A DNA stretch of 33,386 bases from Thalassobacillus sp. CUG 92003 (GCF_013618635.1 NZ_JABLSJ010000020.1:1-33386), one strand, 5' to 3'. Positions 15,482-23,577 are shown, numbered from the stretch's first letter. Translations and numbers: made by a program. The notes: generated by a model not told the origin, from the letters alone.

Positions 15482-15915
15482 GGAAGCAAATTGCTGAATT
15501 CCTCTTTAAACACCTAATCTCTCCCCATATATAATTATTGGTACAGTAGTAACAAAATGTCACTTAAATTTTACCATAAAATTCAACACTAATTTATTTT
15601 GTGAAATTTCTGTGAGGTTTCATTATAAAGATGTTTAGAACTTTTTGAATATGGCCTTTGCTTCAAGGATATCCATTTAAAATAGATAGTGTTACAAATA
15701 TCATGTGCTGAATTTCCGAACCAACTTACAGCTTTTGTAAGTTAATAATTCATGAACATGATTTAAATATACCGAACTCACTTTCGCTCACTTCCAAACT
15801 CTTTTGCGTTTTTGAGGTTTTCCACGAAAGGGGGAATGATCTTTGGAGATGAAGTTTTAGCAACGGCCATTCTAGATCGTCTAATCAATCACTCCACGAC
15901 CTTTAACATTATTTT
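15482..15915. other. Gene-free stretch
   Basis: No reading frame with a ribosome binding site or recognisable product is seen on either strand. It is AT-rich and looks like decayed sequence between repeat elements. Confidence 0.4.
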
Positions 15916-16144
15916 CTAAACATTTTTAATAACGGATATACTCCAATTGATACACCTATAAAGAGAGGATACGGCGATATACTCTGCCAGGAGTTCCGTC
16001 ACCCCTTCTTTTATTTTCCCTCCAACCCATCCACTTCATAGCGTCCACTAAGATGTTAAGGATCATAGGAGACATCATCACAAGAACCTAACCCAAACCT
16101 GCCGCCTGCATATTGGTGAACCTTTTCTCCTTGTTACCAACCAT
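15916..16144 (-). pseudogene. Unidentified decayed coding remnant
   Basis: The minus strand shows coding-like pieces in shifting frames: FTNMQAAGLG, stop, VLVMMSPMILNILVDAMKWM, then after a frameshift KIKEGVTELLAEYIAVSS. The mix of hydrophobic and amphipathic segments suggests an old membrane-protein gene. The family is not recognised. Confidence 0.3.
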
Positions 16145-16267
16145 GAAAAAGGTATTGTGAAACTTTAGAATTTAATGGATAATAGCTGTTAAATAATAGG
16201 TTCAAATTGTGGAGGAATAACGTCATATCAAACTGTAAAATGTTAAATTGTAATCTGGGGGAACGAA

Positions 16268-16429
16268 ATGAATTTATTATTAAAAGTGTTAGTGATATTC
16301 CTTGTTCTAATTTCTATTGTAATGTTTATCGGAGTGGTCGCTTTTGCCAATAATGTGTGGGCTCTAGCTGTGTTTCTTCTTCCGATCTTATTAGTTATTT
16401 TTTTGTTAATGAAAATATTTTCACATTAA
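16268..16429 (+). CDS. Small two-helix membrane protein (53 aa), unknown function
   Basis: The ATG follows GGGGGAACGAA, a plausible ribosome binding site. The 53-residue product has two hydrophobic helices (about residues 4-24 and 28-50) with Asn-Asn between them and ends KIFSH. A hairpin with a 7-bp stem follows 7 bp after the stop. No family is recognised. The tidy unit of ribosome binding site, frame and hairpin suggests a real small gene within decayed surroundings. Confidence 0.5.
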   Translation: MNLLLKVLVIFLVLISIVMFIGVVAFANNVWALAVFLLPILLVIFLLMKIFSH

Positions 16430-16435
16430 AGAAAA

Positions 16436-16452
16436 CTTGGGGTATCCCCAAG
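16436..16452 (+). terminator. Hairpin behind the 53-aa gene
   Basis: CTTGGGG-TAT-CCCCAAG is a perfect 7-bp stem followed only by CTTTCATTA, so it is at best a weak terminator. Confidence 0.45.
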
Positions 16453-16496
16453 CTTTCATTACAAGGTTTTTGTTAGCAAGTAAATTGATTAAATAC

Positions 16497-16745
16497 AATA
16501 AGTTTTAATACTTTATCAACAGTATCCAGAAATTATCCAGTCAGATTTCAGACTAAAAAGAAATGGATTCTTTAATCGTATGTACTAATACACTTTTAAA
16601 TCTTCATTCTTCAACAAGTGGACCTCTCTGCAACTGCGAATAACGCTCTTCGGAGAGCCTGCATCCACCCCTACTATGTCTTATAAATATTGCTTAGCCG
16701 CTTTCCAACTGGCCTCGAAAGAAAGTTTAAATCGTTCAATTACTG
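16497..16745. repeat. Left direct repeat of the 15-kb block (with CCAGTC copy 3 and HI0074 remnant)
   Basis: Positions 16497-16529 match 31833-31865 exactly over 33 bases, and 16543-16564 match 31890-31911 over 22 bases. The repeat contains a degraded CCAGTC tandem (16526-16542). It continues at about 16605-16745 with a mutated minus-strand copy of the HI0074-family gene present at 31987-32320 (readable: SFEASWKAA, VDAGSPKSVIRSC, EVHLL). Relative to the right copy it lacks about 175 bp covering the end of that gene. Confidence 0.75.
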
Positions 16746-16805
16746 GCAATATGATTAAAAAAGTAAAAGGCAGTACATAAGTTTAATAGAAAGCTTTCTT
16801 AACCC

Positions 16806-18080
16806 TTATTGAAAAAGACTTACTGGATAAAGTACAATTTGCGGTACATAAGTAATGATCAATAATACAAAAATTAATATGATCACCTGCGGAATCAGAT
16901 ACTTGAACATTTTGGGCACTGTAATTTTGGCTATTGAAGATGTTACAAACAAACATACACCTAAAGGTGGTGTAACCATCCCAATCGTCAAGTTGACAGC
17001 AAGTATTATTCCGAAGTGGATCGGGTCTATACCTGCACCCAATACCAATGGCAGGAAGAGTGGAGTGAATATCGATACAGCACTAATCGTATCAATGAAA
17101 GTCCCGGCAATCAACAAGACAATATTAATGATCAGTAACAAAATTAAAGTGTTTTCAGAGGCACTACCCATTAATTCAATCAACTGGTTAGGGATTCTGT
17201 TATATGATAGAAACCATATAAATAGAGATGCTGTTCCAATTAAAAAAACGATTGCCGAAGTAGTACGTGCCGTATCTAAAATAATTGGCCAAAGATCTTT
17301 GATAGAAATCTCACGATAGACGAACATCCCAATAATTAATGCATAAACAACTGCAATTACACCTGACTCTGTCGGAGTAAAGATTCCGGACACTATACCA
17401 CCTATAATAATGACAGGCATTATTAACGCAAGAATCGCGTCTTTTGCACCAATTACAACTTCCTTGAGTGTTGCACGGCGGTCACTCGAGCGATAGCCTT
17501 CCTTTTTACCAACATAGAAGCTGTATCCCATCAAGCCGATTCCCATTAACAGACCCGGGATGACACCCGCAATAAATAAATCTCCGATTGAGACACCTGC
17601 TATGACGCCGAATAAAATCAGAACGATGCTAGGAGGTATGATTGGTCCAATTGTAGCAGAAGTAGCTACTAGACTGGCAGAAAATCGCTTATCATACCCT
17701 TCCTTATCCATAGCTGGTATCATCATCCCCCCAATTGCTGCAGCAGCTGCTATAGCTGTTCCAGTCAGTGCTGAGAAAAACACACTTGCCAACACAACTA
17801 CCATAGCTAGACCGCCAGGTAACGGTCCGACAACTGTTTTAGAGAAATCGATTAGTCGCTTGGAAATTCCACCTTTAGTCATGATTTCGCCAGCAAGGAT
17901 AAAGAGTGGAACTGCAACAAGGGTAAAATTATCAATACCGGTAAAAACTTTTCTAGCTACGTTTGTCAATAACCCGGGATCGGAAATAAAAATACCTACT
18001 ATTGACACAAACCCCAATGCAAAAGCAATTGGTACACGTAACAAAATTAGCAAAAACAAAAATACAACTAACCAAATCAT
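16806..18080 (-). CDS. TRAP transporter large permease, DctM family (second system)
   Basis: A 424-residue hydrophobic protein with the DctM signatures GGISKRLIDFSKTVVG near residue 70, ALTGTAIAAAAAIGGMMIPA near 108, PPSIVLILFG near 150 and FTPTESGVIAVVYA near 232. The ATG at 18080 overlaps the DctQ stop as ATGA, with a GAAGGTG ribosome binding site. It is the last gene of the second TRAP operon. About 60 bp behind it lies the left direct repeat, so the operon ends at the edge of the 15-kb block. The substrate is unknown; an organic acid is implied by the family. Confidence 0.93.
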   Translation of the reverse strand: MIWLVVFLFLLILLRVPIAFALGFVSIVGIFISDPGLLTNVARKVFTGIDNFTLVAVPLFILAGEIMTKGGISKRLIDFSKTVVGPLPGGLAMVVVLASVFFSALTGTAIAAAAAIGGMMIPAMDKEGYDKRFSASLVATSATIGPIIPPSIVLILFGVIAGVSIGDLFIAGVIPGLLMGIGLMGYSFYVGKKEGYRSSDRRATLKEVVIGAKDAILALIMPVIIIGGIVSGIFTPTESGVIAVVYALIIGMFVYREISIKDLWPIILDTARTTSAIVFLIGTASLFIWFLSYNRIPNQLIELMGSASENTLILLLIINIVLLIAGTFIDTISAVSIFTPLFLPLVLGAGIDPIHFGIILAVNLTIGMVTPPLGVCLFVTSSIAKITVPKMFKYLIPQVIILIFVLLIITYVPQIVLYPVSLFQ

Positions 18081-18538
18081 CGGAACACCTTCTTCACATG
18101 ATAATAAAACATGAACAAAGCACTGAGCGGTACCGCAAGATAAACATATCCTTTATTGATGGGAAGGATGCCGATGATTTGCCCTGAACGAAAGTTGTCC
18201 CTCACAAGTTCATATCCGTAATAAAAAAGAGTAACGATCACTACCCCAACTACGATAAATTCCACTGCCTTCAAAATTCTATCCAATTCCTTTGACATGT
18301 TTTCAAATAAATCCACTGAAAGATGTTCCCTATTTTTGATAGCAAGCGCTGAACCAAACAGGATACTGTATAAAAAACTGATCATAAGTGCTTCTTGTGA
18401 CCAGCTTAACGGTTGTTCTAATACATATCGGAATACAACTTGGACGAACGTGATGATAACACTTATTGCAAGAAAAATGGCAGTAGTAAGTTCCAGCATT
18501 TTTCCAATTAAGTAATCCATCTTAGCTAATACCACCAA
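18077..18538 (-). CDS. TRAP transporter small permease, DctQ family (second system)
   Basis: A protein of about 153 residues with four membrane segments and the DctQ signature RYVLEQPLSWSQEALMISFL near residue 40. The start is uncertain: AAAGGGG lies 7 nt before the TTG at 18538, 10 nt before a GTG at 18535 and only 1 nt before a GTG at 18544. It overlaps the DctM start by four bases, so the two are probably coupled. Confidence 0.9.
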   Translation of the reverse strand: MVVLAKMDYLIGKMLELTTAIFLAISVIITFVQVVFRYVLEQPLSWSQEALMISFLYSILFGSALAIKNREHLSVDLFENMSKELDRILKAVEFIVVGVVIVTLFYYGYELVRDNFRSGQIIGILPINKGYVYLAVPLSALFMFYYHVKKVFR

Positions 18539-18579
18539 TAGCACGCCCCTTTCTTATGAGTTATGTATAATATGTGTTC

Positions 18580-18611
18580 AGCCTCCCCACTCATAGAATG
18601 ATGGAGAGGCT
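18580..18611 (-). other. Stem-loop in the second dctP-dctQ gap
   Basis: AGCCTCCCC and GGAGAGGCT form a 9-bp stem with one G-U pair and a 14-nt loop, just behind the binding-protein stop. There is no T-run. Its position mirrors the inverted repeat in the first TRAP operon and suggests mRNA stabilisation or partial attenuation. Confidence 0.5.
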
Positions 18612-18626
18612 AAATTCAATATTAAA

Positions 18627-19625
18627 TTATTGATCTTTGATACGATCTATCAACTCTTGTGGAACTTCCTCGCTAACAGCATCTTTCACATCTTTCGTAG
18701 CCTCACGGAATTTGTCTCGATCTGGCTCTGTTATGGTTACGCCGTTTTCCTTCAATTTACTTTTGATTTTTTCAGCTTTTTCAGCTAATGTCTCTCTGAT
18801 ATAAGTCGTGGTTTCTTCAGATGCACTTTGAATAGCCTTTTGCTGATCCCCATTCAACTTATCCCACACACCTTGGTTCATCACGACGATAGCCGGAGAA
18901 TATGTATGAGCAGTCAGTGCAACATGCTTTTGAACTTCATAGAACTTCATAGAGTCTATTGTCGGAAGCGGGTTTTCCTGACCGTCTACTACACCTTGGT
19001 CAAGCGCAGAATACAATTCATTGAAATCAACTGGAGTTGGACTTGCACCTAATGCTTTCATGTGTGTTTCCCATACAGGTGCTGGCTGGACACGGATTTT
19101 CAGTCCTTCGACATCTTCAGGTGTATGGATTTCACGCTTGCTATTTGTAAGGTGACGGAACCCTACTTCCCAATAGCCCAAACCTTTCATATTCTTTTCT
19201 TCTGCTAGACTCAACAACTCTTGACCAACTTCACCATCAAGTGTGTTATACACATGTTCAGCATCACGGAACAAGTAAGGGATCCCAAAAACATTCATCT
19301 CTGGAATAGTATTAGCAAAAGAGCTATCTGCAGAAACCGTTGTCATATCGACAGAACCGTCCATCACCTGTTCTATGACGTCCGCTTCACTGCCTAGAGT
19401 TCCATTTCCATGAATTTCGATTTTGACCGATTCATCTGTCTTTTTCTCTACCAACTTTTTAAATTTCTTAGCAGCAATATTATACTGGTGCTTGTCAGAA
19501 CCAGAATGTGCAAGCTTCAACGTCACACTGTCTCCTGAGCCACTAGCGCCTTCTGAACCACAGGCTGAAGCTATGACTAACAACACCAATAATAGACTGG
19601 ACAATAAAATTTTTTTAATCTTCAT
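18627..19625 (-). CDS. TRAP transporter solute-binding lipoprotein, DctP family (second system)
   Basis: A 332-residue protein with a lipoprotein signal peptide: MKIKK, a hydrophobic run, lipobox IASAC with Cys near residue 22. The DctP pattern follows: LKLAHSGSDKHQYNIAAKKF, GLKIRVQPAPVW with the ligand arginine, and YSALDQGVVDGQENPLPT. The ATG at 19625 follows AAGGGTGG; a GTG at 19637 is less likely. Its gene follows the nitrilase-family gene, so uptake and hydrolysis of one substrate are probably linked. Confidence 0.92.
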   Translation of the reverse strand: MKIKKILLSSLLLVLLVIASACGSEGASGSGDSVTLKLAHSGSDKHQYNIAAKKFKKLVEKKTDESVKIEIHGNGTLGSEADVIEQVMDGSVDMTTVSADSSFANTIPEMNVFGIPYLFRDAEHVYNTLDGEVGQELLSLAEEKNMKGLGYWEVGFRHLTNSKREIHTPEDVEGLKIRVQPAPVWETHMKALGASPTPVDFNELYSALDQGVVDGQENPLPTIDSMKFYEVQKHVALTAHTYSPAIVVMNQGVWDKLNGDQQKAIQSASEETTTYIRETLAEKAEKIKSKLKENGVTITEPDRDKFREATKDVKDAVSEEVPQELIDRIKDQ

Positions 19626-19643
19626 CTTGATATCCACCCTTCT

Positions 19644-20438
19644 TTACTTTTGTTTATATAATTCAGGTACTCGACTGGAAAAAATAGGTACATCTCTTCT
19701 CGCTTTTTTCACTTTTTCTAAATCAAGTTCAAAACTGAAAGTTTCCTCCTCGTCCTGTGTACCTTCAACATACACCTCCCCCCATGGGTCTGTAACCATG
19801 GAAGTCCCCGCAAACCTTACGTCATTATAGCTACCAACACGGTTACACGAGAGTACGTACATCTGATTTTCAATAGCTCTCGCCATTTGAAGAGTCCGCC
19901 AGTGGCCCACCCGAGCCAGTGGCCATTCAGCAACGATGATTAGCGCCTGCGCGCCTTCAAGCGCCAACCAACGTATCAGCTCTGGAAACCTGAGGTCGTA
20001 ACAGATGATGAGGCCAACTTTGATACCATCCAATTCAAATATTTCTGCCGGTTTTACACCTCCAGATAAATATTTAGGTTCATCCAGCATCGGAACAAGA
20101 TGCACCTTATCGTATTGGTAGACAATCCTTCCGTCACGATTAACAATGATGGCAGAATTATAGATTTTCCCTTCCACCTTATTTGCGACAGAACCACCGA
20201 TAATATTGATATTATGCTTCACCGCCAACTCCTGCAGGAAGCTCTTGGTGGGCTCGCCTTCCTTGTCAGCCAACTCGTTTAACGCACTGAGCGTATATGC
20301 TGTGGTCCACATTTCCGGGAGAACTATCGTATCTGGGTTAGCGCGCTCAACTTCCATGTCAATCCAGCCAGCTACCCTCTTTCTGTTCTCAACTGGGTTC
20401 CCTGGGTGGATATCCATCTGATACATAGAAAATTTCAT
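19644..20438 (-). CDS. Nitrilase-superfamily carbon-nitrogen hydrolase
   Basis: A 264-residue protein with the complete Glu-Lys-Cys triad: Glu42 in VLPEMWTT, Lys111 in YDKVHLVPM and Cys146 in LIICYDLRFPEL. Length and motifs fit the omega-amidase/YafV-like branch (branch 10-type amidases) rather than true nitrilases. The ATG follows GGAGGCTAATT. It lies 11 bp behind the DUF2848 gene and 6 bp past its stop is the region before the TRAP binding-protein gene. Family knowledge: such enzymes hydrolyse monoamides of dicarboxylic acids. Inference: it deamidates or de-carbamoylates the imported acid, and a product feeding the nearby malonate operon is possible but unproven. Confidence 0.88.
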   Translation of the reverse strand: MKFSMYQMDIHPGNPVENRKRVAGWIDMEVERANPDTIVLPEMWTTAYTLSALNELADKEGEPTKSFLQELAVKHNINIIGGSVANKVEGKIYNSAIIVNRDGRIVYQYDKVHLVPMLDEPKYLSGGVKPAEIFELDGIKVGLIICYDLRFPELIRWLALEGAQALIIVAEWPLARVGHWRTLQMARAIENQMYVLSCNRVGSYNDVRFAGTSMVTDPWGEVYVEGTQDEEETFSFELDLEKVKKARRDVPIFSSRVPELYKQK

Positions 20439-20449
20439 AATTAGCCTCC

Positions 20450-21130
20450 TTACGCTAAGTTATTGATTATGTATGACGTCTCAATGGCCTTATTACGGAT
20501 AGGATCAATGAAAGAGAGTCTGAATTCTTCTCCATATTTGAATCCCTCTTTTAAAGGGACTGTACCAGCAAAAACAATACTATTTTTCATCGATACACGC
20601 TTTTTCTTTAAGTATTCCAGTATTTCTTCAAAAGCAATAATTTTAGAAATTTTTTCCTTTTGGTATGGCTCCCATTTCCCGTCTATGAAAATATCAGAGG
20701 CAAGCTCCAGCTCATCCCAATGGTTTATCACAGCAGATAGCTTCCAAGCTTCCTTGGCGAAAGGTTTGTCGCAAACCTGTTTTGATTTGTTGATGTCGAC
20801 TGTCTCGAGCGATCGGTCGGTATGATCACTTCCGACAGTCAGGAAAATTTCCTTATCATTTTCACCGAAAATCAGAACGACTTCTGCTTCCCCACTTGTC
20901 TGATGGCCGACCACTTCTATCTCGCCTTGCTGGTTAAGATTGCTTTTACTTATAGGATAGAGAGCAGGGATTTCCTCTGGCTCCGGAACTCCAATAGCGG
21001 CGAGTTCCTTAACGTGTTCCAGAGTCTTTTCTTTATTTCGTCCGGTGTACCCAATGCAATAAGCTCGATCTATAGTTAGTTCTATCTGTTTTCCGTCTAC
21101 TTCAATCATGTAACTATTCCTTTTATTCAT
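20450..21130 (-). CDS. DUF2848 family protein
   Basis: A 226-residue soluble protein. Family-type segments include VGSDHTDRSLETVDINKSKQ near 110 and FAGTVPLKEG and YGEEFRLSF toward the C-terminus. The arrangement recalls fumarylacetoacetate-hydrolase-like proteins, to which DUF2848 is thought to be distantly related. The start is the ATG at 21130 behind AAAGGAGAG; an in-frame ATG at 21199 lacks a ribosome binding site. The biochemical role of the family is unknown. Its tight linkage with an amidase, a TRAP importer and a GntR regulator argues for a catabolic enzyme acting on a small acid. Confidence 0.75.
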   Translation of the reverse strand: MNKRNSYMIEVDGKQIELTIDRAYCIGYTGRNKEKTLEHVKELAAIGVPEPEEIPALYPISKSNLNQQGEIEVVGHQTSGEAEVVLIFGENDKEIFLTVGSDHTDRSLETVDINKSKQVCDKPFAKEAWKLSAVINHWDELELASDIFIDGKWEPYQKEKISKIIAFEEILEYLKKKRVSMKNSIVFAGTVPLKEGFKYGEEFRLSFIDPIRNKAIETSYIINNLA

Positions 21131-21199
21131 CGTTTTCTCTCCTTTTGTAGCGCTTACATTAAATTTGGAAAAATGGATGAAATATTCAAAGATATTCAT

Positions 21200-21868
21200 T
21201 CATTTTTTTTTCACGGCTTTAACTGTATTCCTCGTCGTATCCAAGTGATCTTGCATCAGTGCGAATGCTTGCTCCCCGTCACCCGCTTGTAGAGCCATCA
21301 ACACACCACGGTGCTCCTGGATAACTTCCTGCATCCGCCCTTCCTTCATAAGAGCTGCATGTCCGATTAAACGGGTCAGATTGTATAATTCCTGAACAAT
21401 CCCCTTTAACAAGTTCTGTCCTGCGAATTCAAGAATTTTCTGATGGAAAAATTGATCCAGTTCAATGTAGCGGACACGGTTATCCTCTTTCATCACTTCT
21501 TTTTGGTCATGGATAATCTCCTTTAGTTCAGAAATCTGCTGCTCGGTCACCACAGGTGCAAGCTTCTGCAGACCTTCCGTTTCAATCGACTTACGAAGGA
21601 ACATTATCTGCTCTTTTTCACTCTCTGTAATTTCTCGAATCTTGAAGCCCTTTCTAGGTATATGAACAAGCAAACCTTCCTTAGTCAGGTCAGCTACTGT
21701 TTCCCTAATTGGAGTTCTTGAAGTTTGGAATGTTTCAGCCAACATCGTTTCTGTCAATGTCTCACCAGGCTCGATATCCCCATTGAGAATTGCCCGCTTC
21801 AACTGATCATATATGATTTCTTTTGTCGTCTTTTTCTTTTCGATTGGTTTCACATTTAATTTAGCCAT
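21200..21868 (-). CDS. GntR-family (FadR/FCD type) transcriptional regulator
   Basis: A 222-residue protein: winged helix at residues 14-75 (YDQLKRAILNGDIEPGETL, FQTSRTPIRETVADL, IPRKGFKI), then an all-helical FCD ligand-binding domain. The ATG at 21868 has GAGG 7 nt upstream. It is the first gene of the operon DUF2848-amidase-TRAP and 69 bp before the DUF2848 start. A palindrome lies about 30 bp before its start. Inference: a substrate-relieved repressor of the operon and of itself. Confidence 0.92.
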   Translation of the reverse strand: MAKLNVKPIEKKKTTKEIIYDQLKRAILNGDIEPGETLTETMLAETFQTSRTPIRETVADLTKEGLLVHIPRKGFKIREITESEKEQIMFLRKSIETEGLQKLAPVVTEQQISELKEIIHDQKEVMKEDNRVRYIELDQFFHQKILEFAGQNLLKGIVQELYNLTRLIGHAALMKEGRMQEVIQEHRGVLMALQAGDGEQAFALMQDHLDTTRNTVKAVKKK

Positions 21869-21890
21869 AAACAAACCTCACATTTAGTTT

Positions 21891-21914
21891 TGTGTATTAT
21901 GTATACATTACACA
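21891..21914. promoter_or_regulatory. Putative operator of the TRAP-amidase-DUF2848 operon
   Basis: A perfect palindrome ATGTATACAT (21899-21908) is framed by TGTGTA on the left and TACACA on the right. Such sites are typical of FadR-subfamily GntR repressors, and the adjacent GntR gene is the natural candidate. Confidence 0.55.
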
Positions 21915-22024
21915 TAGTACACTAATTTTTTCTGAATTGTCAAACTAAAAGGTTCGACAAGCTTCAGAATTAGTTTATAAAGCTGAAGGGACAGTTTCGA
22001 GTGTCAATAATATTCGTTTTTGAT

Positions 22025-22188
22025 AATAAGAACAGACAGCCTTCTATGAGATTCGTATTCCATAGGGGGAAATTTGTATCCGCCTTCCTTCGGATTCCAG
22101 GCCACCCGGAAACCCTTGCCTTTGACTAACCGCAACTACGACCTTTGCCGCTCGAAACTTGAACCCTAAAGTTTATCCCCATGCACAC
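22025..22188 (-). mobile_element. 5' fragment of a group IIC intron
   Basis: The minus strand begins GTGTGC at 22188, followed by ATGGGG, ACTTTAGGG, GGTTAGTCAAAGGCAAGGG, TTTCCGGGTGG, GGAATCCGAAGGAAGGCGG and GAATACGAATCTCATAGAAGGC. This order matches domain I of bacterial group IIC introns such as that of Oceanobacillus iheyensis, as I remember that sequence. Similarity stops near 22025, so most of domain I and everything after it, including any reverse transcriptase, are gone. The 5' end lies directly behind a terminator stem-loop and its T-run, the preferred target of class C introns. Confidence 0.7.
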
Positions 22189-22192
22189 AAAT

Positions 22193-22222
22193 AAAAAGTC
22201 TCTCACATTTAAGGTGAGAGAC
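22193..22222 (-). terminator. Terminator hairpin used as the intron target
   Basis: The minus strand forms a perfect 9-bp stem GTCTCTCAC/GTGAGAGAC with a 7-nt loop followed by TTTTTATTT and then the intron 5' end. It would have ended a minus-strand gene to the right, possibly the small frame at 22288-22401. Confidence 0.85.
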
Positions 22223-22287
22223 AAATTTCAGGATATTATATTAGTTTACGGATGACAGAAAGTATGTCAGGCTGATAAACAGCTATT

Positions 22288-22401
22288 TCATTTACTTTTA
22301 CCAAAGATATCTTCGTTTAATTTTGTAAAAATGTTTTTTGTCGTTACATTTTCAGTTACATCTTGAAGTGTAACAAGAACAATTTTTAATATCATTTCCA
22401 T
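22288..22401 (-). CDS. Possible small or residual gene (37 aa)
   Basis: A minus-strand frame from ATG 22401 encodes MEMILKIVLVTLQDVTENVT and ends NEDIFGKSK, 65 bp before a strong terminator. No ribosome binding site is evident, and it may be the tail of a lost gene. Not recognised. Confidence 0.25.
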   Translation of the reverse strand: MEMILKIVLVTLQDVTENVTTKNIFTKLNEDIFGKSK

Positions 22402-22468
22402 AGACACAATGTACCGCAACTTATATACTTCTATTAATTGTTAATAACAATTATATAGGAGGTTAACT

Positions 22469-22904
22469 ATGGAAGGTTTAGAGTTATATCATTCATCCAC
22501 AAGAAAAGAAGTCCATGATATTTTTTGACCCCTTATCCAATTTTATACCTAGTAGAGGGGCGTGGGGCTTGCAAGGTATAGTAAAAATCCCCAACACTGA
22601 TAACTTTGTTTTTTTTGTTACTTTTGGACACAGTGAAGGGAACCACGAATTCAAAGAAAGCATCGAAGATAATGGCATTTTAAACTGGCAATCCCAGCCT
22701 AAACAAAAGTTGGCCCACCCTCGAATTCAAGAACTCATAAATCATGAGCACACTCGAAACAACATTTATCTTTTCCTTCGTACTCGCAAAAATGAGCATT
22801 ATCCAGTCAAAAAAGAAGTATCTATTGCTCTTCAAGTAATTCATAGAGATTCAAGAAAAATTAGGCTACCACAATCAAAATTATTGGGCTTCATAGCAGC
22901 CTAA
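22469..22904 (+). pseudogene. Frameshifted DUF3427-like domain protein
   Basis: A strong ribosome binding site (ATAGGAGG, 6 nt) precedes ATG 22469, which reads MEGLELYHSSTRKEVHDIF and then hits TGA. Within a run of six T (22521-22526) the frame shifts by one and continues DPLSNFIPSRGAWGLQGIVK ... FFVTFGHSEG ... NGILNWQSQPKQ ... NNIYLFLRTRKNEHY. These segments resemble DUF3427-type domains found with helicases and nucleases. After residue 110 the sequence no longer fits and stops at 22904. Either a homopolymer frameshift killed the gene or a sequencing error lies in the T-run. Confidence 0.6.
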
Positions 22905-22962
22905 AAAGGGTTTTATCCCTGTTCCAAGTGAATAGAGGGCTATCTAAGATGACGATTTTTAA

Positions 22963-23577
22963 TTAAAAAGGGGACTTTACTAGTTTCGGTCCCTCAATTG
23001 TTCTAAGCATAAGAGAAGAGGTGCCGCGAGAATACTCAATTAAAGAAAATCCCCCCTTGCCTGTTTCAAATTGTGAATCGATCCTAACAGGGGCCTTTTC
23101 TAATTCGGTAATAATTTCTTGAGCTCTTGTGACTGTCAAGTTTTCATTTCCACGTATCACAATATCCAAGTCACTTTCTTCATGAATCGTCGGCTGTCCG
23201 CTTGCAAGTTCAAAGCCTACACTTCCTACTGGCCCCCATCTGAAATCTCGTAATACATCCGCTGTCAACTCTAGTGCATGAAAAGCCTTAAAGTTCGTAG
23301 CTCTTTTGTTTTTTTTCCAGACTTTCTTTTCTACTAATTGTTCGGGAAGGATATGGTTCACAATAGCATCAATGGCAACAAAAGCTGCAAACCGCTGATT
23401 TCGCTCAGCACCCCTTACTCCGATAGGGACGCATCCATTTACTAAGGGGGCACGACGCACCACTACAAAAGGTGTTCTATTCAAAGAATTATTAACCCAA
23501 TCAGGTATTACAGATTCAGTCCTCAGCTGACTTAGTGGCTCCTTTAATAATAATAAATCGTGAGGCTGGATTACCAT
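22963..23577 (-). CDS. mdcG: Malonate decarboxylase holo-ACP synthase (phosphoribosyl-dephospho-CoA transferase)
   Basis: A 204-residue MdcG. The nucleotidyltransferase-type signature ESDLDIVIRG (about residues 133-142) carries the catalytic aspartates, preceded by RWGPVGSVGFELASGQPT. Family knowledge: it attaches the 2'-(5''-triphosphoribosyl)-3'-dephospho-CoA group made by MdcB to the serine of the acyl carrier subunit MdcC. The ATG overlaps the end of the mdcDE gene by 7 bases, and it is the last gene of the operon. Downstream only a weak AGGG/CCCT hairpin with a T-run (about 22905-22925) is seen. Confidence 0.9.
   Translation of the reverse strand: MVIQPHDLLLLKEPLSQLRTESVIPDWVNNSLNRTPFVVVRRAPLVNGCVPIGVRGAERNQRFAAFVAIDAIVNHILPEQLVEKKVWKKNKRATNFKAFHALELTADVLRDFRWGPVGSVGFELASGQPTIHEESDLDIVIRGNENLTVTRAQEIITELEKAPVRIDSQFETGKGGFSLIEYSRGTSSLMLRTIEGPKLVKSPF

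Noticed and set aside
15348-15563. Minus-strand frame of 71 codons between the repeats
   Set aside because: It runs through the CCAGTC repeat and the groEL-tail copy, has no ribosome binding site, and its composition reflects AT-rich DNA.
16787-16800. Terminator behind the second DctM gene
   Set aside because: AGAAAGCTTTCT is a short palindrome without a loop or T-run on the minus strand.
17560-18114. Plus-strand open frame of 184 codons
   Set aside because: It is a mirror of the hydrophobic DctM coding strand, rich in Pro/Ala/Thr, and unsupported as a gene.
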